DNA from: Bacillota bacterium | GTDB taxonomy: Bacteria > Bacillota > Clostridia > Clostridiales > Clostridiaceae | Direction: 5' to 3' | DNA: 5,506 nt | Assembly: GCA_021779235.1 (NCBI GenBank) | Contig: JAJYBA010000114.1 | Coordinates: 1-5,506, forward strand | In this document: positions 1-4,564 of the stretch, one piece after another | Position numbering within the stretch: position 1 is the first letter of the stretch | How the letters are laid out: every line of letters begins with the position of its first letter | Program-made: the position numbers and the translations under genes | The notes under the pieces: model-generated | What the model was told of the DNA's origin: nothing | Seen by the model: only the letters and a program-made list of their open reading frames with translations | Databases searched by the model: none

Positions 1-58
1 ACCCATAACTATTCCCTTGTTTTGTCATCAAATACGCCCGAACAAATAAACGAAACAT
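1..58 (-). CDS. Possible 5' end of a further gene, running off the window
   Basis: An ATG at 58-56 opens a frame that stays open to base 1 and would encode MFRLFVRAYLMTKQGNSYG. It lies in the position expected for the first gene of the next block after TL6. The strong purine-rich site AGGAGGAG (minus strand, 90-83) is about 24 bases upstream of this ATG, too far for normal use. An in-frame ATT at 79-77 is better placed but is a rare start codon. Nothing in the 19 residues is recognisable. Only the open frame and the ribosome-site-like sequence support it, so it may be chance. Confidence 0.2.
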   Translation of the reverse strand, partial: MFRLFVRAYLMTKQGNSYG

Positions 59-125
59 ATTATATAGATTGCCCGGAATTTTCTCCTCCTATGCCTATGG
101 AGAGATGAGACTCGGTTATCAATCG

Positions 126-169
126 CACCCCGTTAGGGAATCGGACCCTAACAATGTACCATACGGGGT
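126..169 (-). ncRNA. TL6: 44-nt anticodon-less tRNA-like element
   Basis: On the minus strand a perfect 7-bp acceptor stem forms between ACCCCGT (169-163) and ACGGGGT (133-127). The 12-nt connector starts ATGGTACATT. The T-arm is TAGGG/CCCTA around loop TCCGATT (145-139), and the following G (126) sits at the discriminator position, then C. There is no D-stem or anticodon arm, so it cannot be a decoding tRNA. It starts 11 bases after the TGA of the gene at 181-522. Its 5' half is nearly identical to that of TL5, which suggests duplication. Position 55 is C instead of the usual U. The fold is seen in sequence; a role in 3'-end formation or processing is inferred. Confidence 0.87.
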
Positions 170-180
170 TTTAAAACTAA

Positions 181-522
181 TCAGTCTGGCTCTGCTCTAG
201 TAGAATCACAAAACCAGTCCTTTGTTGCTATATGGAGCCACTCACTACCACGTTCGTCATAAGGTTCCTGGTAATAAAGAGGTTCACCACACTTTTCACA
301 TTTTACATTTGGTATTTCTCTGGGAGGTTCAGCCCCAGTACTATCACATTCTTTTTCTGACCATTTATGTTTATCACTTTTTGAGTGATACCAATTTCCC
401 AAACGAGGCTCGCATCCTTTTTGTTCATAAATAGTTCGTTCAATTCTTTCTCCGCAATGTTTACAGTTAGATGTTTGATATGTTCTAGATTGTATAATCT
501 CTGTTATTGTTTCAATAGCCAT
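181..522 (-). CDS. Small protein with a duplicated Cys/His (zinc-ribbon-like) module
   Basis: A 113-residue protein of unknown function. It contains two copies of the same module: C20-x2-C23, W44-x-H46, C59 followed by DSTGAEP, then C75-x2-C78, W95-x-H97, C105 followed by DSTRAEP. Each copy supplies three Cys and one His, which fits one zinc site per module. The second copy is shorter between its ligands. The repeat of both the metal ligands and the trailing D-S-T-x-A-E-P points to internal duplication. No membrane segment or signal peptide is visible, so it is probably cytoplasmic. The ATG has an AAGGA site about 6 bases upstream. It is the last gene of the 808-1041/534-776/181-522 block and TL6 begins 11 bases after its TGA. 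Zinc binding is inferred from spacing; no enzymatic role can be assigned. Confidence 0.85.
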   Translation of the reverse strand: MAIETITEIIQSRTYQTSNCKHCGERIERTIYEQKGCEPRLGNWYHSKSDKHKWSEKECDSTGAEPPREIPNVKCEKCGEPLYYQEPYDERGSEWLHIATKDWFCDSTRAEPD

Positions 523-533
523 AATTTTCCTTT

Positions 534-776
534 TTAGTTATTACTTCCGTTAAATTTTATAGGATTTAACCCTGCTAATACAAATTTTTGGCAATGTTCT
601 ACCCATGGGTCATTTTTATTGGGACCTGGCATCATTCCGCCGCTTTCATCAAACCCATAAAATTCACATTCATCAACAAAAAGGCTACCATTAGATAGCC
701 ACCATTTATGATGGTCTTCTAATGTATGACCACAAGTACATAAACTTTCTTCTTCAAATTTTTTATCATCACTCAT
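534..776 (-). CDS. Small Cys/His-rich protein with CxCGH motif
   Basis: An 80-residue protein of unknown function. Near the N-terminus it has C13-T-C15-G-H17 followed by E-D-H22-H23, then C37 and H61-C62. The spacing resembles small putative zinc-binding proteins that are common in phages of Gram-positive bacteria. A related pattern occurs at the C-terminus of the 4968-5342 product. I chose the ATG at 776 because it follows a GAGGAG site. An in-frame TTG at 797 would add seven residues and would place that same ribosome site inside the gene, so it is less likely. The ATG lies about 13 bases from the site, slightly long. The gene ends 11 bases before the ATG of the 181-522 gene, so the two are probably co-transcribed. 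Function is not recognised. Confidence 0.8.
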   Translation of the reverse strand: MSDDKKFEEESLCTCGHTLEDHHKWWLSNGSLFVDECEFYGFDESGGMMPGPNKNDPWVEHCQKFVLAGLNPIKFNGSNN

Positions 777-807
777 CTGGATTTCTATGCTCCTCAATTA
801 TTGACCA

Positions 808-1041
808 TTAATTTTCCTTTGGTCTATTAATAGTTCCTGAAGGAATCCAATAGAGATCATCTTCAGACTTTCTCAAAACTTGACTTCCATTGGTTATTTC
901 ATAACTAAAAACATCTAAGTCGGAATTATCAGGTTCCACCATTTGAAAAAATACTTTAGTAACAGTGAATCTTATTCCTTTATTAAATGAATCAGTCAAA
1001 AAGACTACTTCATCATTTACTTTGAATTTACTATTATGCAT
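808..1041 (-). CDS. Hypothetical 77-residue protein, possible small beta-barrel
   Basis: A 77-residue protein. The pattern K-F-K-V-N-D-E-V-V-F-L near the start, then alternating hydrophobic strands and a final D-D-L-Y-W-I-P, resembles small SH3-like or KOW-like beta-barrels (a V-x-D-x-V opening strand is typical). This is a fold guess, not a family assignment. It has no Cys, no membrane segment and no signal peptide. The ATG has an AAAGGA site about 7 bases upstream. It is the first gene of the block, behind a promoter near 1232-1260 and an approximately 180-base structured leader. The stop codon overlaps an ATG opening a four-codon frame (see findings). It could take part in nucleic-acid or protein binding, but nothing in the sequence decides this. 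Confidence 0.8.
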   Translation of the reverse strand: MHNSKFKVNDEVVFLTDSFNKGIRFTVTKVFFQMVEPDNSDLDVFSYEITNGSQVLRKSEDDLYWIPSGTINRPKEN

Positions 1042-1225
1042 CTATTATCCTTTCTTAATTTGATTCTAATACACCTTAAATATTAGGGATTAATAGTCAT
1101 CAATTGATCATTGAATGAGTAACTGTTGATTAACAGTGATATATACCGCTTTAACAGCGGTAATCCAAGACAATTGATCACATAGAGTTACTACCCCACC
1201 CATCCGCCCCTAGACCTGCGGTCAT
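1042..1225 (-). promoter_or_regulatory. Structured, partly G-rich 5' leader of the 808-1041 gene
   Basis: The promoter at 1232-1260 predicts a start near base 1225, giving a leader of about 180 nt. It contains a compact GC-rich part (about 1190-1223), unlike the AT-rich surroundings, with minus-strand G-runs GGGG, GG, GGG and GGGG within 17 bases. It also contains clear hairpins: GACC/GGTC (1213-1223), TACCGCT/AGCGGTA (1144-1162, loop of 5), ACTGTT/AACAGT (1122-1137, loop of 4) and CTAATA/TATTAG (1066-1086). A repeated GATCAATTG (around 1100 and 1175) and AGTAACT/AGTTACT can pair across the central hairpins, giving a multibranched fold. A 15-codon frame opens at 1225. It could be a regulatory leader, a riboswitch-like element or a small RNA. 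No known class is recognised. Confidence 0.45.
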
Positions 1226-1231
1226 TATAAA

Positions 1232-1260
1232 ATAATAATAGAGTTTTGCCAGCTCGTCAA
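1232..1260 (-). promoter_or_regulatory. Sigma-70-type promoter upstream of the 808-1041 block
   Basis: On the minus strand, TTGACG (1260-1255) and TATTAT (1237-1232) are separated by exactly 17 bases. Each box differs from consensus by one base. The predicted start is around 1225. The block behind it carries three genes (808-1041, 534-776, 181-522). An inverted repeat (1261-1293) ends directly against the -35 box, where an activator or repressor could bind. Confidence 0.65.
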
Positions 1261-1293
1261 GTAGATTAATGTTACAATTACATAACAATCTAC
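1261..1293 (-). repeat. Bulged inverted repeat between TL5 and the promoter
   Basis: GTAGAT (1261-1266) pairs with ATCTAC (1288-1293), and TGTTA (1270-1274) with TAACA (1283-1287). This gives 11 bp with a 3-base bulge and an 8-base loop. On the minus strand, TTTT-A-CCAG and CTGG-C-AAAA flank it and can close a further 8 pairs around one mismatch. It has no U-run, so it is not a standard terminator. It may be an operator beside the -35 box or an RNA structure at the end of the upstream transcript. Confidence 0.5.
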
Positions 1294-1323
1294 ATAATAC
1301 CTGGTAAAAGTATCTGATATTTG

Positions 1324-1369
1324 TACCCCACTGAAGAATCGAACTCCAGCTATATGTACCATATGGGGT
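1324..1369 (-). ncRNA. TL5: 46-nt anticodon-less tRNA-like element
   Basis: The acceptor ACCCCAT (1369-1363) pairs with GTGGGGT (1331-1325), 7 bp including one T-G wobble. The 14-nt connector begins ATGGTACAT. The T-arm is TGGAG/CTTCA with one G-T wobble around loop TTCGATT (1343-1337), the canonical tRNA T-loop. The discriminator is A (1324), followed by C. It begins 11 bases after the TAG of the 1381-1641 gene and ends about 60 bases before the next promoter. The first 16 bases match TL6 except for one position, while the T-arms differ but still pair, which argues for selection on structure. Confidence 0.88.
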
Positions 1370-1380
1370 TACCTTACAAA

Positions 1381-1641
1381 CTATACCGCTTCGATATCCA
1401 TCCGCAGTTGCGTTTCTTTCTCTTCAAGGTCATCAATAAATGAATTTACTTTTTCCATTATAGTAGTCATACTACTTTGAAGAGCTGAAATCAATTCTTG
1501 TTCAACTGAGGTTTTTGCTTTGTCTGATAGTAATTGAACTCCTCCAGACATCTCTGAATAAATATCTCCCACAATCATTAGTACTTGATTAAATGTCAAT
1601 TCCTCAGCCGTGGGGTGGTCAACTCCGCATTTTTCACACAT
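1381..1641 (-). CDS. Hypothetical helical protein with N-terminal CxxCxxxH
   Basis: An 86-residue protein of unknown function. It opens with C2-x2-C5-G-V-D-H9, a short putative metal-binding knuckle, then L-T-F-N-Q-V-L and a long Gln/Glu/Leu-rich region that should form helices, probably a coiled coil, to the C-terminus. No membrane span is evident. The L-T-x-x-Q-x-L segment recurs at the start of the helical parts of the 3316-3666 and 4172-4546 products, so the three may be distant paralogues (inference from a short pattern). The ATG is preceded by AAAGGA, which lies in the last codons of the 1643-1924 gene, so translation of the two is probably coupled. It is the last gene of its block and TL5 follows 11 bases after its TAG. 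Confidence 0.8.
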   Translation of the reverse strand: MCEKCGVDHPTAEELTFNQVLMIVGDIYSEMSGGVQLLSDKAKTSVEQELISALQSSMTTIMEKVNSFIDDLEEKETQLRMDIEAV

Positions 1642-1642
1642 A

Positions 1643-1924
1643 TTATTTTCCTTTTTCTTCTAAAGAATTATTGAATCTTTTAATTATTTCTTGTGAAGCT
1701 TTTATCTTTGATAAAAGTTCTTTTTCTACATTAACCGTTTGAAGGGAAATATTAATTTCTTTTTTAATTTCTTTTGTGGATTTACCTTCAAAAATACCTA
1801 ATTGCTTTAACAGTTCTTCATTAATATCTTTATAAAGAGCTGCTAAATCTGCTAATGATTGATAACCCACTTCCATTGCTATTATTATACTATTTTCGTC
1901 TTCATCATTGGAATTAACTTTCAT
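1643..1924 (-). CDS. Hypothetical acidic/lysine-rich helical protein
   Basis: A 93-residue protein of unknown function. It has an acidic N-terminus (N-D-E-D-E-N), then a continuous helical stretch from about residue 13 to the end, rich in Leu, Ile, Glu and Lys in heptad-like spacing, so a coiled coil or small helical bundle is likely. It has no Cys/His cluster, signal peptide or membrane segment. The ATG overlaps the TAA of the 1924-2484 gene by one base (TAATG), and a GAGAGAGGG site precedes it, so the pair is translationally coupled. Its own stop lies next to the start of the 1381-1641 gene. Context only shows that it belongs to the four-gene block driven from the promoter at 2741-2769. Confidence 0.8.
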   Translation of the reverse strand: MKVNSNDEDENSIIIAMEVGYQSLADLAALYKDINEELLKQLGIFEGKSTKEIKKEINISLQTVNVEKELLSKIKASQEIIKRFNNSLEEKGK

Positions 1925-2484
1925 TACCCTCTCTCTATATTTCTCTCTAAGATATCAGTATAAAGATTACCACGATATACAAAATTATTGTTTATAAGGA
2001 AACTTACAGGCATTGCTTTTGTACCATACCAAAACATACAAGGAATTGTCCTTGTTCCTTCCCTTACACACCATGCATGATTTGTTTTTACCATAGCCTT
2101 GACGCCTATTTTAACTCGGCGTTTACGAAGAGGCTTCAAAAAATATTTTGAATAATAAATCCTTTGATATCTTGCATAATCATGACTTATAAGATACTGA
2201 TAGTAGGTCATTGAGCTGCGGATTACAGGATCTATCTTGCCAGGGAACATTTTTTCATCGAGCCTATGCTGTTGAAAAATAATTTCTCTTCTTCTGAGAA
2301 GTTCTTGTATTAGTTCGTGTTTTGCTAAGTGTTCATGATAATTTTTATCAACTCTCACTGAATACTTATCTAAATAGTAAACATTCTCTATGATTAAAAG
2401 AGGATGATCACTATTAGATAATATGTCTCCCCCTAATGGGATATAACTTTTATCTAAAGGAATCGCTTCCTTTAATACTTCCAT
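1924..2484 (-). CDS. Hypothetical 186-residue basic, tyrosine-rich protein
   Basis: The largest protein in the window, of unknown function. Residues 1-45 look mixed and hydrophobic (P-L-L-I-I-E-N-V-Y-Y-L). Residues 55-80 are charged and helical with H-E-L-I-Q-E-L-L-R-R-R. Residues 95-125 hold many Tyr and a basic patch (L-R-K-R-R-V-K), and the C-terminal 60 residues look like beta structure with two Cys (C139 and C149 by my count) and a W-Y-G turn. The basic patches would suit binding nucleic acid, but I recognise no family or catalytic motif. The AAAAGGAG site is about 6 bases before the ATG. It follows the 2506-2712 gene by 21 bases and overlaps the next gene by one base. Confidence 0.85.
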   Translation of the reverse strand: MEVLKEAIPLDKSYIPLGGDILSNSDHPLLIIENVYYLDKYSVRVDKNYHEHLAKHELIQELLRRREIIFQQHRLDEKMFPGKIDPVIRSSMTYYQYLISHDYARYQRIYYSKYFLKPLRKRRVKIGVKAMVKTNHAWCVREGTRTIPCMFWYGTKAMPVSFLINNNFVYRGNLYTDILERNIERG

Positions 2485-2505
2485 ATTATACTCCTTTTCT
2501 TTGTG

Positions 2506-2712
2506 TTACATTTTTGATCCTAGGCTCGTCCCAATAACCATTTTATTGTAATTCTTGGCATCGTGGGCCTTTAGCCTTCCAAATGATCCATTGTTAGCTT
2601 TACGCAATGAGCGTGCTACGTACTTCTCTGGATCAGCAGACTGTGCAAAATATTTTTTGCGATTATTATTCTTGATCTCAAAGAATAAGTGATTGTCTTT
2701 TAATGTACTCAT
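2506..2712 (-). CDS. Small basic hypothetical protein
   Basis: A 68-residue, strongly basic protein (many Lys and Arg, two Asp-Pro/Asp-Ala turns). Its pattern F-F-E-I-K-N-N-N-R-K-K-Y-F followed by A-R-S-L-R-K-A suggests a small beta-hairpin plus helix. Binding to nucleic acid is plausible from charge but unproven. It has no Cys, membrane segment or signal peptide. It is the first gene of its block: the promoter at 2741-2769 predicts a start near 2734, a leader of about 20 bases, and a CGAGGTAATAT site directly before the ATG. A proximal, strongly promoted position is typical of abundant small phage proteins, but the exact role is unknown. Confidence 0.8.
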   Translation of the reverse strand: MSTLKDNHLFFEIKNNNRKKYFAQSADPEKYVARSLRKANNGSFGRLKAHDAKNYNKMVIGTSLGSKM

Positions 2713-2740
2713 ATATTACCTCGCTTAGTGTATACCTAAT

Positions 2741-2769
2741 AGTATATACTTATTTTGATAAAATATCAA
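2741..2769 (-). promoter_or_regulatory. Sigma-70-type promoter with palindromic boxes
   Basis: TTGATA (2769-2764) and TATACT (2746-2741) on the minus strand are spaced by 17 bases, close to consensus. The -35 box forms half of a perfect inverted repeat, TTGATA-3 nt-TATCAA (2755-2769). The -10 lies in the palindrome AGTATATACT (2741-2750), with a partial copy (GTATAC) at 2730-2735. These symmetric sites could be operators. The promoter starts 27 bases after TL4 and drives the four-gene block down to 1381. Confidence 0.7.
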
Positions 2770-2795
2770 TAATATGAGTAAATGTTTATTATGAG

Positions 2796-2840
2796 TGGAG
2801 CTAGTGAGAATCGGACTCACTACAAAATCACCAGAGCTCC
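2796..2840 (-). ncRNA. TL4: 45-nt anticodon-less tRNA-like element
   Basis: GGAGCT (2840-2835) pairs with AGCTCC (2802-2797), 6 bp, with a seventh position mismatched (C-T). The connector is TGGTGATTTTGTA (13 nt). The T-arm is a perfect 5 bp, GTGAG/CTCAC, around loop TCCGATT (2815-2809). The discriminator is A (2796), then C. It starts 9 bases after the TAA of the 2850-3281 gene. The acceptor sequence is unrelated to those of TL5/TL6 yet complementary, and the TGGT and T-loop are kept. Like TL6 it has C at the position equal to tRNA 55. Confidence 0.87.
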
Positions 2841-2849
2841 TACCAATTT

Positions 2850-3281
2850 TTAATCTTCGGTGTTGACCAATACATCCATATTATCAACATATTCTGAAAA
2901 ACCTTTAAAGAAATTCAAATGAATATTTACTTCTTTTTTTAATTCTTTCATCAATGTTTTCATTAAAGTTATATACATTGATTTATCTGCCGTCTTAATA
3001 GAGTTAGTATCTTGATCATCTTTTAGTATTAGTATCAATCTCTTAAGAATAATAATTGAAATAGCAAAATCTTTAACTACATTTTGACTATTTTTATCAT
3101 ATTCAGAATAGCTCTCATGAACTAATGATGACAATATACTAAAACCTTCTGCTTCGTTTTTCTTAACTATATCTACAAAAAGACCATCAACTAATTTTTC
3201 AAATTCTTGAAACATTTGTAGCTCAGAATTCCCTCCAAGTTTAAGGAAATCTTCAATTTTTTTGAAATCGTCGTCTAACAT
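2850..3281 (-). CDS. Hypothetical helical protein
   Basis: A 143-residue protein of unknown function. It is predicted from sequence to be nearly all helical: amphipathic stretches at about residues 5-40, 60-75 and 105-130, and a hydrophobic central segment (A-I-S-I-I-I-L-K-R-L-I-L-I-L-K) around 70-90. That segment could be buried or be an interfacial helix, but it is broken by Lys and Arg and is unlikely to be a normal membrane span. There are no Cys. The ATG has an AAGAGGA site about 4 bases upstream, and the gene begins 34 bases after the end of the 3316-3666 gene. It is the last gene of a two-gene block, with TL4 nine bases after its stop. It may pair with the similarly helical 3316-3666 product (inference from adjacency). 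Confidence 0.8.
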   Translation of the reverse strand: MLDDDFKKIEDFLKLGGNSELQMFQEFEKLVDGLFVDIVKKNEAEGFSILSSLVHESYSEYDKNSQNVVKDFAISIIILKRLILILKDDQDTNSIKTADKSMYITLMKTLMKELKKEVNIHLNFFKGFSEYVDNMDVLVNTED

Positions 3282-3315
3282 TTTTCCTCTTTAAATATTG
3301 TCGCTTAAATTATAT

Positions 3316-3666
3316 TTATTCATCATCATTGCCACCACATGCAATTAAATTAAAAACGCTTTGTAAAAACACTTCCAATTTAATACCTGGAATTGATAAA
3401 TCCTCTTTTTCTTCATCTGAGAGGCCACTAAGTGTTTCACCCATCAACATAGTCATATCTGATGCAATTTCTCTAAAATTTTGTAAAAGAATATATTCTT
3501 CTTGAGCTTTTTCATTACATCTCAAAAAGTCTAATAGTTTTTGATTATGATTCTCTATATGATATATTTGATTATTTATGACATTATAAAGAAAATTTAC
3601 AGCACTACCAATAACTAATCTTTGCATTTCGCTTAGATCTTTTAGTGCAGTATTTCCATCACTCAT
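3316..3666 (-). CDS. Hypothetical helical protein (possible paralogue group)
   Basis: A 116-residue protein of unknown function, predicted helical. It shows L-S-E-M-Q-R-L-V (about residues 11-18), which resembles L-T-P-L-Q-T-L-L in the 4172-4546 product and L-T-F-N-Q-V-L in the 1381-1641 product. The C-terminus (V-F-L-Q-S-V-F-N-L-I, then Gly/Asn/Asp) also resembles the V-F-L-E-E-V-A-N-E-I end of the 4172-4546 product, so those two may share ancestry. It ends in an acidic tail and has no clear membrane span. The ATG has an AAGGAAGGA site directly upstream. A candidate promoter at 3682-3710 lies just before it, right after TL3. Confidence 0.8.
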   Translation of the reverse strand: MSDGNTALKDLSEMQRLVIGSAVNFLYNVINNQIYHIENHNQKLLDFLRCNEKAQEEYILLQNFREIASDMTMLMGETLSGLSDEEKEDLSIPGIKLEVFLQSVFNLIACGGNDDE

Positions 3667-3681
3667 ATATTTCCTTCCTTA

Positions 3682-3710
3682 TTTTTACTTTTTGATATTT
3701 ATATTGCCAA
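3682..3710 (-). promoter_or_regulatory. Candidate promoter for the 3316-3666/2850-3281 block
   Basis: TTGGCA (3710-3705) is one base from the consensus -35. A 17-base spacer leads to TAAAAA (3687-3682), which matches four of six -10 positions. It begins 5 bases after TL3 and would give a very short leader. The -10 is weak, and in AT-rich sequence this could be chance. Its position just after a tRNA-like element, as with the better promoters, is the main support. Confidence 0.4.
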
Positions 3711-3715
3711 TATCG

Positions 3716-3758
3716 TGGACAAGGAGGAATCGAACCTCCTTTAATGCACCAGCTGCCC
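3716..3758 (-). ncRNA. TL3: 43-nt anticodon-less tRNA-like element with G3-U70-type pair
   Basis: GGGCAG (3758-3753) pairs with TTGTCC (3722-3717). The third pair is G-T (G-U in RNA) and the sixth is also G-T. The connector begins TGGTGCATT (3751 on). The T-arm is GGAGG/CCTCC around the canonical loop TTCGATT (3734-3728). The discriminator is A (3716), then C. It begins 11 bases after the TAG of the 3770-3985 gene. G3-U70 with A73 is the identity signature read by alanyl-tRNA synthetase even on acceptor-T minihelices, so this copy alone might be charged with alanine. That is an inference and needs the CCA to be added, since it is not encoded. Confidence 0.88.
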
Positions 3759-3769
3759 TATTTAATCTT

Positions 3770-3985
3770 CTAACCTTCAAAAAAATCTTGCAAAGAAAGA
3801 ACAAATTCTACCATGGGACCAACCCCTTGTAAGTCTCCTGCCCGCAAAAATAATTCATCTGCACCTTCTTTGCTAATTGCCTCTTTATCAGTCCACTGAC
3901 AATAGTCACTATCATGTTTACCATCGTGGCCTTCTTTTAATATACAAATTCCACCGTGGACACAATAACTGTTACAACCAATCAT
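3770..3985 (-). CDS. Small Cys/His protein of the C..HGG.C.L..GHDG.H type
   Basis: A 71-residue protein. Its first half carries C4, C8, H10-G-G-x-C14, then L-K-E-G-H20-D-G-K-H24, C29 and W31. This pattern (Cys..Cys-x-Leu-x2-Gly-His-x-Gly-x-His...Trp) is familiar from many small uncharacterised phage proteins and is expected to bind a metal, probably zinc. The second half (about 35-71) is an acidic helix. Molecular function is unknown. The ATG has a strong AGAAGGAG site. The gene starts 25 bases after the stop of the 4011-4172 gene and ends the block, with TL3 beginning 11 bases after its TAG. Confidence 0.85.
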   Translation of the reverse strand: MIGCNSYCVHGGICILKEGHDGKHDSDYCQWTDKEAISKEGADELFLRAGDLQGVGPMVEFVLSLQDFFEG

Positions 3986-4010
3986 TTCTTTAAACTCCTT
4001 CTTCCTGGCA

Positions 4011-4172
4011 TTATTTTTTATTCGAACCAGGCTTTCTTAAAGTGTTTCTAATGCTAGCACTTTGTGGATAACTACTATTGGCTGACCTTCCAGAAATACC
4101 CTCTTCATAGAACTCTATTCTCTTTTGTAGTCTCTTTGCTGGCTTCCCATTTACTGTGCTGTGCTTCCCCAT
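4011..4172 (-). CDS. Small basic protein (53 residues)
   Basis: The ATG at 4172 overlaps the TAA of the 4172-4546 gene in a TAATG junction and has an AAAGGG site 8 bases upstream inside the end of that gene. The frame runs 53 codons to TAA at 4013-4011, filling what would otherwise be a 186-base gap. The product is rich in Lys, Arg, Ser and Asn: M-G-K-H-S-T, then K-R-L-Q-K-R-I-E-F-Y-E-E-G-I-S-G-R-S, a Ser/Asn-rich stretch, and R-N-T-L-R-K-P-G at the end. It has no Cys and no membrane span. It is probably co-translated with its neighbours, with 25 bases to the next ATG. Nucleic-acid binding is possible from charge; no family is recognised. Confidence 0.7.
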   Translation of the reverse strand: MGKHSTVNGKPAKRLQKRIEFYEEGISGRSANSSYPQSASIRNTLRKPGSNKK

Positions 4173-4546
4173 TATTCTTTCCCTTTCATAAACACCATAC
4201 TCAAAATTTCATTGGCAACTTCTTCCAAGAAGACAGAGTATACTCCTACAATTCCCTCAAATTCTTCTGGAATCATTTCTCCAATTTGTTTTTTACCATT
4301 TTCCCAGATCTTGGAACGAATTTCTTCCATAGAAGTCAATGCAGATTTAAGTAGAATACCCCCTACTTGCTCAGAGTCTGGCAACAAATCATCATTTTTA
4401 CCAACCCTTGCAATATGTACACATCCATTTGTATCCAAAAAATCTATTAATGTAGATATTACTATCACAGTCTTAGATAATAATAATGTTTGAAGTGGAG
4501 TTAGTTTAATATCAACACATTCTTCCAACAAACTATTTTCATCCAT
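4172..4546 (-). CDS. Hypothetical helical protein (possible paralogue group)
   Basis: A 124-residue protein of unknown function. It has an acidic N-terminus, then I-K-L-T-P-L-Q-T-L-L-L-S-K and a hydrophobic stretch (T-V-I-V-I-S-T-L-I-D-F-L) about residues 24-37, a central segment with Lys/Asp turns, and helices to an end rich in Val/Phe/Leu. The hydrophobic stretch is too short and too broken for a confident membrane span. The L-T-x-x-Q motif and the C-terminal V-F-L-E-E-V-A-N-E-I resemble the 3316-3666 product. The ATG has a clear AAAGGAG site. It is the first gene of a three-gene block just after TL2, and overlaps the 4011-4172 gene by one base. Confidence 0.8.
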   Translation of the reverse strand: MDENSLLEECVDIKLTPLQTLLLSKTVIVISTLIDFLDTNGCVHIARVGKNDDLLPDSEQVGGILLKSALTSMEEIRSKIWENGKKQIGEMIPEEFEGIVGVYSVFLEEVANEILSMVFMKGKE

Positions 4547-4564
4547 CTCTTCTCCTTTGTTTAA

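Noticed and set aside
59..87. TATAAT (minus strand, 64-59) as a promoter after TL6
   Set aside because: No -35-like box lies at 15-19 bases (AGGAGA at 17), and the box directly abuts the candidate ATG, leaving no room for a leader.
222..434. Plus-strand open frame
   Set aside because: It lies opposite the minus-strand Cys/His gene at 181-522, which has a ribosome site and repeated motifs. The plus frame has no ribosome site or recognisable protein character.
534..797. Longer form of the 534-776 gene starting at TTG 797
   Set aside because: The TTG has no suitable ribosome site, and the GAGGAG that serves the ATG at 776 would fall inside the coding region.
1042..1330. CRISPR array or tandem-repeat origin in the longest gene-free stretch
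   Set aside because: Only two copies of a 9-base repeat are present and the spacing is irregular; hairpins explain the symmetry better.
4018..4032. A further T-loop-like GGTTCGAAT on the minus strand between genes
   Set aside because: There is no T-stem or acceptor partner, and the bases are the codons K-P-G-S-N of the 53-residue gene at 4011-4172.
4064..4493. Two overlapping plus-strand open frames
   Set aside because: They are antisense to the well-supported 4172-4546 and 4011-4172 genes, and no plus-strand genes occur elsewhere in the window.
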